Shown: one piece after another, positions 44,241 to 51,376 of the stretch
Layout: each line of letters opens with the position of its first letter
How positions within the stretch are numbered: position 1 is the stretch's first letter
Assembly (NCBI GenBank): GCA_037444625.1
Contig: JBBIMA010000014.1
Coordinates: forward strand, 8,163-72,162
Origin: DTHT01 sp037444625
GTDB taxonomy: Bacteria; Acidobacteriota; Terriglobia; Bryobacterales; Bryobacteraceae
Direction of reading: 5' to 3'
Length of the DNA stretch: 64,000 nucleotides
Position numbers and translations under genes: made by a program
The notes under the pieces: generated by a model
The model's database searches: none
What the model was told of the DNA's origin: nothing
Seen by the model: the letters and a program-made list of their open reading frames with translations, nothing else

Positions 44241-45263
44241 ATGGCGCGCATTGATGAGCTGCGCTTGATGGCCAAGGTGGCCCGCATGTACCACCAGCAG
44301 GGCCTGACCCAGACCGAGATCATGAAACGCCTGCACATCCACCAGTCCACGGTGTCGCGGGTGCTTAGGCGGGCCGAGAAGGAGGGCATCGTGCGGGTCG
44401 TCGTCAGCGTCCCCCCGGGAGCCCACCCTGAGCTGGAGGAAGCGCTTCAGTCCGCCTACGGCTTGCACGATGCGGTGGTGGTGGATTGCCTGGAGGACGA
44501 GGACCAGATCGTACGCGACCTGGGGGCAGCGGCCGCCTTCACGCTGGAAAGCACGCTCAAGCCCGGGGAGGTCATCGGCATTTCCTGTTGGAGCGCCGCC
44601 CTGCTGGCGATGGTGGATGCCATGCATCCCACGCAGCGCGCTCCGGGAAGCCGCGTGGTGCAGATTCTGGGCGGCGTAGGAAGCCCGGGCGCCCCCATGC
44701 ACGCCACCAACGTCACGCGCCGCCTGGCCGGCCTCATCGGGGCCGAAATCACTCTGCTGCCGGCCCCCGGTGTGGTCGGCTCGGCCGAAGCCAGGCGGGT
44801 TCTCATGAGAGATCAGTTCGTCCAGCAGGCGATGGGGCTTTTCAAATCCGTCACCGTGGCCTTGGTCGGAATCGGGGCGGTGGAACCGTCCAAGATGCTG
44901 GCCGCCAGCGGCAACGTTTTCTCCAGAGAGGAGTTGAGACTGCTCAGCAGCAAAGGGGCCGTCGGCGACATCTGCCTGAGGTTCTTCGACGCCGCCGGCC
45001 AGCCGGTGATCACGCCCCTCAACGAGCGCGTCATCAGCATGGAGCTGAACCAGTTGAGGCGCGTGCCCCGGGTCATCGGCGTCGCGGGCGGCAAGAGGAA
45101 AACCGCGGCCATCCGCGGCGCCTTGGCGGGACGGTGGATCAACGTGCTCATCACCGATCGCGCCACGGCCGAGAGGCTCTTGGAAGACCGCGCGGCCGAA
45201 TCCCGCGCCGGCCGGTCCGCCGACGATGCGGTGGCATCCCGCAGGAGCCTGGCCAGGGCATGA
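44241..45263 (+). CDS. SorC-family transcriptional regulator
   Basis: This is a 340-residue regulator. The N-terminal helix-turn-helix (YHQQGLTQTEIMKRLHIHQS, then a TVSRVLRRAEKEGIV recognition segment) is followed by the SorC effector-binding domain, which has a phosphosugar-isomerase-like fold (KPGEVIGISCWSAALLAMVD, GSRVVQILGGVGSPGAPMHA, VALVGIGAVEPSKML, SSKGAVGDICLRFFD). SorC proteins bind palindromes and respond to sugar phosphates made by the pathway they control. The gene lies in the operon with kinase, transketolase and isomerase, so it is the best candidate for binding the GCAT-N4-ATGC sites. A TACAAT box ends 8 nt before the ATG. Confidence 0.9.
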   Translation: MARIDELRLMAKVARMYHQQGLTQTEIMKRLHIHQSTVSRVLRRAEKEGIVRVVVSVPPGAHPELEEALQSAYGLHDAVVVDCLEDEDQIVRDLGAAAAFTLESTLKPGEVIGISCWSAALLAMVDAMHPTQRAPGSRVVQILGGVGSPGAPMHATNVTRRLAGLIGAEITLLPAPGVVGSAEARRVLMRDQFVQQAMGLFKSVTVALVGIGAVEPSKMLAASGNVFSREELRLLSSKGAVGDICLRFFDAAGQPVITPLNERVISMELNQLRRVPRVIGVAGGKRKTAAIRGALAGRWINVLITDRATAERLLEDRAAESRAGRSADDAVASRRSLARA

Positions 45264-45300
45264 GAGGACGGCGCCGCGTAAGGTCTTGGGAGGGCACATT

Positions 45301-46707
45301 ATGGCAATGACTTTGGCCGTCATCATCGGCAACCGCGACTTCTTTCCCGACCGCCTCGTCACCGAGGCGCGCCAGGACGTGCTCCGCCTGTTTGAGGACT
45401 TGGGGGTGGAGCCTGTGATGCTGTCCGAGACCGACACCAAGCTCGGCTCGGTCGAAACCTGGGACCACGCCAAGCGCTGCGCCGATCTGTTCCGCGCGCA
45501 TCGTGACCGCATCGCCGGCGTGCTGGTGACGCTGCCCAATTTCGGCGACGAGAAGGGCGTGGCCGATACCTTGAAACTGGCCGGCCTGGACGTACCCATC
45601 CTGGTCCAGGCCTACCCTGACGAGCTGGACCGGCTCCATGTCGAGCGCCGCCGGGACGCCTTCTGCGGCAAGATCTCGGTGTGCAACAACCTCCGGCAGT
45701 ATGGCTTCCCCTACACCGTCACCACGCTTCATACCGACGAGCTGCTCAGCGAGACCTTCCGGCGGGATCTCACCGACTTCCTCGCCGTCTGCCGTGTGGT
45801 GCGCGGCCTCCGCCGGGCCCGCATCGGCGCCGTAGGCGCGCGGCCGAACGCTTTCAACACCACCCGCTATAGCGAGAAGCTGCTGGAGGCGGCCGGCATC
45901 AGCATCAGCACGCTGGACTTGTCGGAGGCGCTGGGCGAAGCCGGCCGCATCCCCGACGACGACGCGCGCGTGGCACGCAAAATCGAGGAGATCCGGGCCT
46001 ACGCGGACGCCTCCGCCGTGCCCTCTGCCGCGCTGATCCGGATGGCCAAGCTGGCCCTCGTGCTCACGGATTGGATGGAGGCATACGACCTGCAAGCCAC
46101 CGCCCTCCAGTGCTGGAGTTCGCTCCAGCGCAATTACGGCGTCAACTGCTGCGCCCTCATGAGCATGATGAGCGAGAAGCTGATGCCCAGCGCCTGCGAA
46201 GTGGACGTGGCCGGCGTCGTCGCCATGTATGCGTTACAACTGGCTTCCGGCCGCCCCAGCGCCCTGGCGGACTGGAACAACAATTACGCCCGAGACCCCG
46301 ACAAGTGCGTCCTGTTCCACTGCGGCAACTGGGCCAGGTCGTATCTTCCCGGCGTCCGCCTCGCCACCGCCCCGATTCTGGGTTCGACGCTCGGCGAAGA
46401 GAACACCTACGGCGCTTTGGAGGGGCGCACCCCCGCCGGGCCGGTGACCTTCGCGCGCATCAGCACTGACGACCGGGCGGGGTTGATCCGCAGCTACGTC
46501 GCCGAAGGCCGCTTTACCGACGACGCACTGGAGACCTTCGGCGCGCGCGCCGTCGTTGAGGTGCCCGGCTTGCAAAAGCTCCTGCGGCACATCTGTAAGC
46601 GCGGCTTCGAGCACCATGTGGCGGTGAGTGCCTCCCAGTGCGCCGGCGTCCTGGCCGAAGCCTTCGAAAACTATCTCGGCTGGGACGTTTATCACCACCA
46701 GGGGTGA
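45301..46707 (+). CDS. L-fucose/L-arabinose isomerase-family protein
   Basis: This is a 468-residue aldose-ketose isomerase-like protein. SACEVDVAGVVAMYALQLAS contains a Glu and Asp in the positions of the manganese ligands of FucI, and LFHCGNWARSYLP plus KRGFEHHVAVSASQCAG give the C-terminal HCGN and His region of the family. It would convert an aldose to a ketose for the kinase. Substrate specificity cannot be told from sequence. ATG 45301 has GGGAGG 9 nt upstream. It is the last gene of the operon, 37 nt after the SorC gene. Confidence 0.85.
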   Translation: MAMTLAVIIGNRDFFPDRLVTEARQDVLRLFEDLGVEPVMLSETDTKLGSVETWDHAKRCADLFRAHRDRIAGVLVTLPNFGDEKGVADTLKLAGLDVPILVQAYPDELDRLHVERRRDAFCGKISVCNNLRQYGFPYTVTTLHTDELLSETFRRDLTDFLAVCRVVRGLRRARIGAVGARPNAFNTTRYSEKLLEAAGISISTLDLSEALGEAGRIPDDDARVARKIEEIRAYADASAVPSAALIRMAKLALVLTDWMEAYDLQATALQCWSSLQRNYGVNCCALMSMMSEKLMPSACEVDVAGVVAMYALQLASGRPSALADWNNNYARDPDKCVLFHCGNWARSYLPGVRLATAPILGSTLGEENTYGALEGRTPAGPVTFARISTDDRAGLIRSYVAEGRFTDDALETFGARAVVEVPGLQKLLRHICKRGFEHHVAVSASQCAGVLAEAFENYLGWDVYHHQG

Positions 46708-47013
46708 GCGGCCCCAGGCGCCGCCGCGACTTCCTTTCTGGTTTGGCGGCTCTCCACAGCCCGCGCCGGCTGATGCGGCCTTCCTCGTAGCGGGTTCGGC
46801 CTCGGCAGCCGTCCGCGCCACTTCCCGCCGGATCCTCGCCCGGCATGGGCTTGGCTCCTTCCTCCGCCCCCGCTCCATGATGCCGGCCGTCGCAGCCAGG
46901 GCGCTGCGAGCAACTCCCTTATTTTGCCGTGCATTACGGAGCAGCTCGCCGAGATGTGAGAAAAGGACGACGGACCGGCGTAGTACAAGGTAGCGGGTTG
47001 ATACGAGGCCGCC
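46708..47013. other. Intergenic region before the Ubl/Pup locus
   Basis: This 306-nt stretch has no gene I can support. An antisense frame runs through it but matches no family. I see no convincing sigma-70 pair for the operon that begins at 47014. A moderately AT-containing part lies around 46915-47005, including a TAGTAC and a TTGATA hexamer, without proper spacing to partners. Confidence 0.4.
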
Positions 47014-47649
47014 ATGAAAGCCGATTTGAGATCGCATGGGGCGCCCGGCTCCGGTCCTCAGGCCGCTGAAGGCCGGCCCAAGCCTGAGGCGGCCGCGAGC
47101 CCGGGTCGGGATCAGGGCGCGGCCACTTTGTGGTTCAAGAACGAGGCGGGCGGGTTCACGCCGCTGGTGCTCCGCGGCGACGGCGCCGTGGATCTGGCGG
47201 TCGAGCCACCCAGGGCGGTCCAGGGCGCTCTCGCTGCGGGGGCGCCGCCGGCGGCGCTGCTGCTGCCGGCGCGTCGAGGCGCCCTGGGCGCCTGGGTGCT
47301 GATCGCCAACCCGCAAGCCGAGGTGCGGGTGAACGGGTTTCGCCTGGCGATGGGCATCCGGGCGCTGGGCGACCGGGACGAAATCCGCGTGGGGCATAAC
47401 CCACCGGTGTATTTCTCCCGCGAAGCGCCGGCTGAGGTGCAACCTTTCCCGGGCGCGGAGCGACCCGTCCCCTGCCCCCGCTGCCGGCTGGCGATCGAGC
47501 CGGGCGAGGCTGCGGTCCGCTGCCCGAGTTGCGGGGTGTGGCATCACCAGCTCGACGACCGCCCCTGTTACACCTACGCGCCGCACTGCGCGGCCTGCGG
47601 CGCGCCGGCGGAGCTCAACGGCGACTACCGTTGGGTGCCGGAGGTCTGA
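47014..47649 (+). CDS. FHA-like/RING-finger protein (candidate E3)
   Basis: This is a 211-residue protein. Residues about 38-136 look FHA-like, with EVRVNGFRLAMGIRALGDRD followed by EIRVG, a pattern seen in forkhead-associated folds. Residues 154-195 form a cross-brace: Cys154, Cys157, Cys170, Cys173, His177/178, Cys185, Cys192 and Cys195, matching prokaryotic RING-type treble clefs. A RING could recruit the E2-like protein encoded two genes downstream. The first 35 residues are disordered-looking. Its stop shares one base with the E1-like start. Ligase function is an inference from the operon. Confidence 0.75.
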   Translation: MKADLRSHGAPGSGPQAAEGRPKPEAAASPGRDQGAATLWFKNEAGGFTPLVLRGDGAVDLAVEPPRAVQGALAAGAPPAALLLPARRGALGAWVLIANPQAEVRVNGFRLAMGIRALGDRDEIRVGHNPPVYFSREAPAEVQPFPGAERPVPCPRCRLAIEPGEAAVRCPSCGVWHHQLDDRPCYTYAPHCAACGAPAELNGDYRWVPEV

Positions 47650-48671
47650 TGAGCGTCCTTACGGTCATAGGCGCGGGCAACATCGGCAGCCACCTGGTTG
47701 TCCACTTGGCGCGCATGCCGGCGGTCAGGCGGGTGATGATCGTGGATCCCGATCGCTACGAGGCGCGGAACCTTGAGTCGCAGCACATCGCCGCGGCCGA
47801 GGTGGGCAAGCCCAAGGCTGCGGTGCAAGCCCGCCGGTTGCGCGCCATTCGCCCCGACCTTGAAGTGACGCCCTTGGCGGCTGCGGTCGAGGATGTACCG
47901 CTGGGACGCTTGCGGGCGGATGTGATTCTGGCCTGTTTGGACTCCAAGCTGGCCCGCCAGCGCGCCGGCGAAGCGGCCTGGCGCTTGGGTGTGCCGCTGA
48001 TTGACGCCGGCGTGCGTCCGGACGGCCTGCTGGTGCGGGTGAGCGTGCACGTGCCGGGGCCGGGGCAGTCCTGTCTGGAATGCGCCTGGTCGGAGGCTGA
48101 CTACGCGGCCCTTGAACAGAGGCAGCCCTGCTTGAACGGGGCGGCGGCTTCCGCGCCCACGCAGGCTCCCGCGGCTCTGGGCGCATTGGCGGCCGCGCTG
48201 CAAGGGCTCGAGTGCCGGCGCCTGCTGGCCGGCGACGCGGGCATGGCGGGCAGGCAGCTCGTGCTGGATGCGGACTCCCGCAAGCTCTACGAGACCGCGA
48301 TCGCGCCCAATCCGGGTTGCCGTTTCGACCACCGAATCTGGCCGGTCGAGGGCACGGCGCCCCAGACGCTCACGGTGGGCGAGGTGCTCGAATGGGGAGC
48401 TCTGTCGGTCCCGGGCAGGCACTTCGCCCGAAGCTTGACTTGCCGCGGTTGCGGGCGCAAGCGCACGACGCTGAGGCTGACCATGCCCTCCGGTGTGGTC
48501 AGCGCCAGGTGCCCGCGCTGCCAGGAGCAGTTGCGGCCGCTCGGCTTCGAACTGCTCGAACGGCTCCAGGGAGATCTACCGGCGGGCTTGCGCCGGCGCC
48601 GGCTGCGGGACGTGGGCTTGCGCCCGGGCGACGTTTTCCAGGCCGGCGAGCGTTTCTTCGAGGTGGTCTGA
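47649..48671 (+). CDS. ThiF/E1-like Ubl-activating enzyme with C-terminal zinc ribbon
   Basis: This is a 340-residue E1-like adenylating enzyme. VLTVIGAGNIGSHLVVHLAR is the nucleotide loop, VDPDRYEARNLESQ the acidic and Asn/Arg motif, GKPKA the conserved Lys, and ILACLDSKLARQ the downstream Asp. Cys142/Cys145 and Cys161 (QPCLNGAAAS) lie where E1s carry zinc ligands or a catalytic Cys. A four-Cys ribbon (265, 268, 288, 291) forms the C-terminal part. It would activate the C terminus of the ubiquitin-like protein at 50047. Start and stop both share a base with the neighbours. Confidence 0.88.
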   Translation: MSVLTVIGAGNIGSHLVVHLARMPAVRRVMIVDPDRYEARNLESQHIAAAEVGKPKAAVQARRLRAIRPDLEVTPLAAAVEDVPLGRLRADVILACLDSKLARQRAGEAAWRLGVPLIDAGVRPDGLLVRVSVHVPGPGQSCLECAWSEADYAALEQRQPCLNGAAASAPTQAPAALGALAAALQGLECRRLLAGDAGMAGRQLVLDADSRKLYETAIAPNPGCRFDHRIWPVEGTAPQTLTVGEVLEWGALSVPGRHFARSLTCRGCGRKRTTLRLTMPSGVVSARCPRCQEQLRPLGFELLERLQGDLPAGLRRRRLRDVGLRPGDVFQAGERFFEVV

Positions 48672-49159
48672 TGCGGGACGTGGTGCTCGAATCGTTTCTG
48701 GAAGCCCAGTTCGCCGCGGCCAAAGCGTTGGCCGAGGCCAGCGACATCCTGGAATTGTGGCCGGCCGACACCCGGCGCTATGTGGCGCACTTCAATTGCC
48801 GGGGCCTGGTTTGCCAGGGAGACGAGATCCGCCCGTGGGAGGGCCGGTTTACGGCGGGCATCTTTTTCCCGTCCGATTATCTGCGGCGGGTGGAGCCGGC
48901 CCTGGTGGTGACTTGGGTTCAGCCGGCCAACGTGTGGCATCCCAACATCGCGCCGCCGCTGATCTGCGTGGGACGGATGCCGCCCGGCACGCCCTTGGTG
49001 GATCTGCTCCACCAGGTTTACGAGATCATCACCTGGCAGCGCTTCACGCCCAATGAGCACGATGCGCTGAACCGGCCGGCCTGCCAGTGGGCGCGCAACC
49101 ATCGGGAGCAATTGCCCGTGGACAGCCGGCCCTTGCGGTGGAGGCGGCCCGGGCGATGA
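48671..49159 (+). CDS. E2-like ubiquitin-conjugating-fold protein
   Basis: This is a 162-residue protein whose central part has the UBC order: FFPSDYL, then VVTWVQPANVWHPNI (HPN at 90-92) and LICVG with Cys99 seven residues after the Asn, then LVDLLHQVYEIITWQRFTPN and ALNRPACQWARNH. In eukaryotic E2s the HPN motif precedes the catalytic Cys by eight residues, so Cys99 is the likely thioester site. It follows the E1 gene with a one-base overlap. It probably receives the Ubl from the E1 and works with the RING protein. Confidence 0.8.
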   Translation: MRDVVLESFLEAQFAAAKALAEASDILELWPADTRRYVAHFNCRGLVCQGDEIRPWEGRFTAGIFFPSDYLRRVEPALVVTWVQPANVWHPNIAPPLICVGRMPPGTPLVDLLHQVYEIITWQRFTPNEHDALNRPACQWARNHREQLPVDSRPLRWRRPGR

Positions 49160-49199
49160 GAATGCCATGGCGCCGGGGCGTATATATCCGAGGGACCCC

Positions 49200-50057
49200 A
49201 TGAATCTGACGGACCTCGATGGCGTTCTACGATGCCTTGCGCGCCGGGTCCGCCGGCAGGACGATGGCTGGCGATTCACGCTGGGCGAGGCCGCGGAGCT
49301 GGCTGCCCGGGCTGAAGTGGACGATGGATGGCTGGCGATGACCGTGCCTTGGCCTGAACAGCTCACGCCGGACGGGGCTTGGCCGCTGGTGTGCCGGAAC
49401 GCGCGGCTGGCCGGGCAGGCCAAGTACGCCCTTTCGGGAGTCCGGTTGGAATGCCGGGCGGAAATTGACATGGCTGCGGGCGGCGACTGGGCCGGCCGGC
49501 TGCGCCAGAGCTACGCGGGCTTGGTGCAAGCTTTCGCCCTCAAGGACGACGCGCCGGCCGCGCCCGACGAGGCTGCGGCCACCTCGGGGCCCGTCCCGCT
49601 GGCGGAGCTGCTGGAGCAGGCAGGCTGGCCGGCCCTGCTGCGCGATCCGCAACGAGCCGCTGTGGAGCTGGAGACCGGAAGCGACCTTTATCAGCAGGCG
49701 CTGGTCGAACAGACGCCGCACGGCTGGCGCCTCACGGCGGAGCTGATTGAATGGCGCGAGGCGGCGCCGGAGTCCCGCCGAGCGCTGGCGGTGCTGCTGC
49801 TGCGCGCCTGCGGAGCCGTACGGCTGATTCGAGCCGCAGCCCGGCAGCAGTCTCAGCTCCGGGCCTGGCTGGAGATTTGCTACCCCAGCCCGCCGACGCC
49901 GGCGGAGCTCAACCACGCCCTGGCGGCCCTCAGCGTGGCCTGCCGGTGGTGCGCCAGGGAGGCGGCAGCGCTGGGGGATCCGGCGCTGGCGCAGGCCTAC
50001 TTGCAAGTACAAGGACTCGGCTTGCCGAGAGAAGGAGGAACCAAACATGGCGAATGA
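49200..50057 (+). CDS. Unknown protein of the Ubl operon
   Basis: This is a 285-residue protein of unknown function. An N-terminal part (about 1-100, LTDLDGVLRCLARRVRRQDD to EVDDGWLAMTVPWPEQL) has alternating beta-type segments that recall type III secretion chaperone folds. The C-terminal half is helical and Ala/Leu/Arg-rich. I recognise no family. The ATG at 49200 follows GAGGG at a proper distance; a start at 49167 adds 11 residues. Its end overlaps the Ubl start by 11 nt, and the Ubl ribosome site lies inside it, so the two are coupled. A role as adaptor or substrate receptor is possible but not shown. Confidence 0.6.
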   Translation: MNLTDLDGVLRCLARRVRRQDDGWRFTLGEAAELAARAEVDDGWLAMTVPWPEQLTPDGAWPLVCRNARLAGQAKYALSGVRLECRAEIDMAAGGDWAGRLRQSYAGLVQAFALKDDAPAAPDEAAATSGPVPLAELLEQAGWPALLRDPQRAAVELETGSDLYQQALVEQTPHGWRLTAELIEWREAAPESRRALAVLLLRACGAVRLIRAAARQQSQLRAWLEICYPSPPTPAELNHALAALSVACRWCAREAAALGDPALAQAYLQVQGLGLPREGGTKHGE

Positions 50058-50313
50058 AAAGACGACGACCCTGTCGCTGGAAGTCAGCGACGTCTCCGGG
50101 CAGCGCATCGTGCGCCGCGATGACGTCCCGCCGGAAATGACGGTGGGCGAGTTGGTGCACGTCTTCGTCGCGGCGATGCGCCTGCCGGATAACGTGCCCT
50201 ATCAGGTGCGGCTGGAGCGAGAGGCGCGTCACGTCAACTATAGCGAGCGTGTGGCGGACGCCTTCGAGAGCGGCGATCGTGTCACGCTCCAGCCCAACAT
50301 TGACGCCGGTTGA
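50047..50313 (+). CDS. Ubiquitin-like protein (YukD-like beta-grasp)
   Basis: This is an 88-residue protein. The sequence TTTLSLEVSDVSGQRIVRRD, MTVGELVHVFVAAMRLPDN, YQVRLEREARHVNYSERVAD and FESGDRVTLQPNIDAG fits a beta-grasp fold in strand-strand-helix-strand order. It ends in a single Gly (NIDAG), exposed and ready for adenylation without trimming. It is placed between an unknown protein and a JAMM protease and downstream of the E1 and E2 genes. It has a GGAGGA ribosome site. It is very probably the modifier of the first half of the operon. Confidence 0.82.
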   Translation: MANEKTTTLSLEVSDVSGQRIVRRDDVPPEMTVGELVHVFVAAMRLPDNVPYQVRLEREARHVNYSERVADAFESGDRVTLQPNIDAG

Positions 50314-50347
50314 GAACGGTCTCGGGCGGCGCAGGGAGGAGCGGCCC

Positions 50348-51376
50348 ATGCTGGAAAGCGGCTACCGTTACGTGCTCGAGCTGTTCAAAGAGGACGGCGC
50401 CTGGCTGGGACGTGTGTCCGCGGAGGCCGACTGGGTCCCAGCCCTGGAGTGGACACGGTTCACCGCCCTGCGCCGCGGCCTGTTGCCCCGGGAGGCTCTG
50501 GCCGCGAGCGCGTCCCTCGAGCCGGTTTGGGACGCCCAGGCGGGCGAGCCGCATCTGGCGGGCTTCCAAGTGGCGATCGCGGCCGACGGCCGGGAGGCCA
50601 GGTGCAGCTTCACGACGGCCTACTTCCGCAACCTCGCCGAGCAAGCCTCCAGGCACTTTGTCGAGCAGGGTTTGCTTTCCGAGGGCGAGATCTTTCGGTT
50701 CGCAGTGGCCGCCTACCGGCGGTTTCCACCTTCCGACAACGGGGGCGGTGCGATCGAGCTGCCCCCGCCGCTTTCCATCCATCCTGCTTCGCTGGAGAGC
50801 TACCTGCGCCGCGCCGCGCCGGTCGGGATTATTGACGCCCAGGATTATCCGGTCTTCCTGCCGGCCTCGCTGTTGAAGGAACTCGAGGAGCTGACGCGCG
50901 CCCAGGCCGGCTTGGAGACCGGCGGCGTGTTGATCGGGCGCTTGTTCTACGACCCTGGCGGGCCCGAGCTGTTCGCGGAAGCGGCCGCTCAAATCCCCTT
51001 GCGCGGGCAAGGCGAACCGACCCGTCTGAGCTTCACGCCCGAACGCTGGACTGAAATCCAGGCGGCCCTGGCGCTTCGCCGCCGGGAGGAAACCTGCTTG
51101 GGCTACTGGCACTCGCATCCCGTCGCTGCCTGGTGCCGGGAAAAGGGCAGGCAATGCTGCCCCGAAAGGCTGCCCACCTGCGGATTGGCGCAGGATTACT
51201 TCAGCGGCGAGGACCGCGCCCTGCTGCGGGCGGTCTTCCCGCGAGCTTACAGCCTGGGCCTCGTGGTGAACGATCAGCCTCTGGGCCGGCTCACCTTTTC
51301 CTTGTTTGGTTGGCGCAGAGGGCTCATCCAGGCCCGAGGCTACTACCTGTTGGAGGGGGAGGACCGGAATGCGTAA
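50348..51376 (+). CDS. JAB/JAMM metalloprotease (deubiquitinase-like)
   Basis: This is a 342-residue protein. The C-terminal half is a JAB domain: GLETGGVLIGRLFYD with the catalytic Glu, LGYWHSHP with the two zinc His, and a longer insertion with four Cys before FSGEDRALLRAVFP, which gives the Ser and the zinc Asp. The Cys-rich insertion (CREKGRQCCPERLPTC) may be a second zinc site. The N-terminal 190 residues are unlike known domains. It probably cleaves the Ubl from targets or trims it. The ATG is preceded by GGGAGGA and the gene overlaps the ATPase by 8 nt. Confidence 0.9.
   Translation: MLESGYRYVLELFKEDGAWLGRVSAEADWVPALEWTRFTALRRGLLPREALAASASLEPVWDAQAGEPHLAGFQVAIAADGREARCSFTTAYFRNLAEQASRHFVEQGLLSEGEIFRFAVAAYRRFPPSDNGGGAIELPPPLSIHPASLESYLRRAAPVGIIDAQDYPVFLPASLLKELEELTRAQAGLETGGVLIGRLFYDPGGPELFAEAAAQIPLRGQGEPTRLSFTPERWTEIQAALALRRREETCLGYWHSHPVAAWCREKGRQCCPERLPTCGLAQDYFSGEDRALLRAVFPRAYSLGLVVNDQPLGRLTFSLFGWRRGLIQARGYYLLEGEDRNA

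Noticed and set aside
46234..47586. 450-residue minus-strand frame over the region before the Ubl operon
   Set aside because: It is antisense to the isomerase and RING genes and matches no family.
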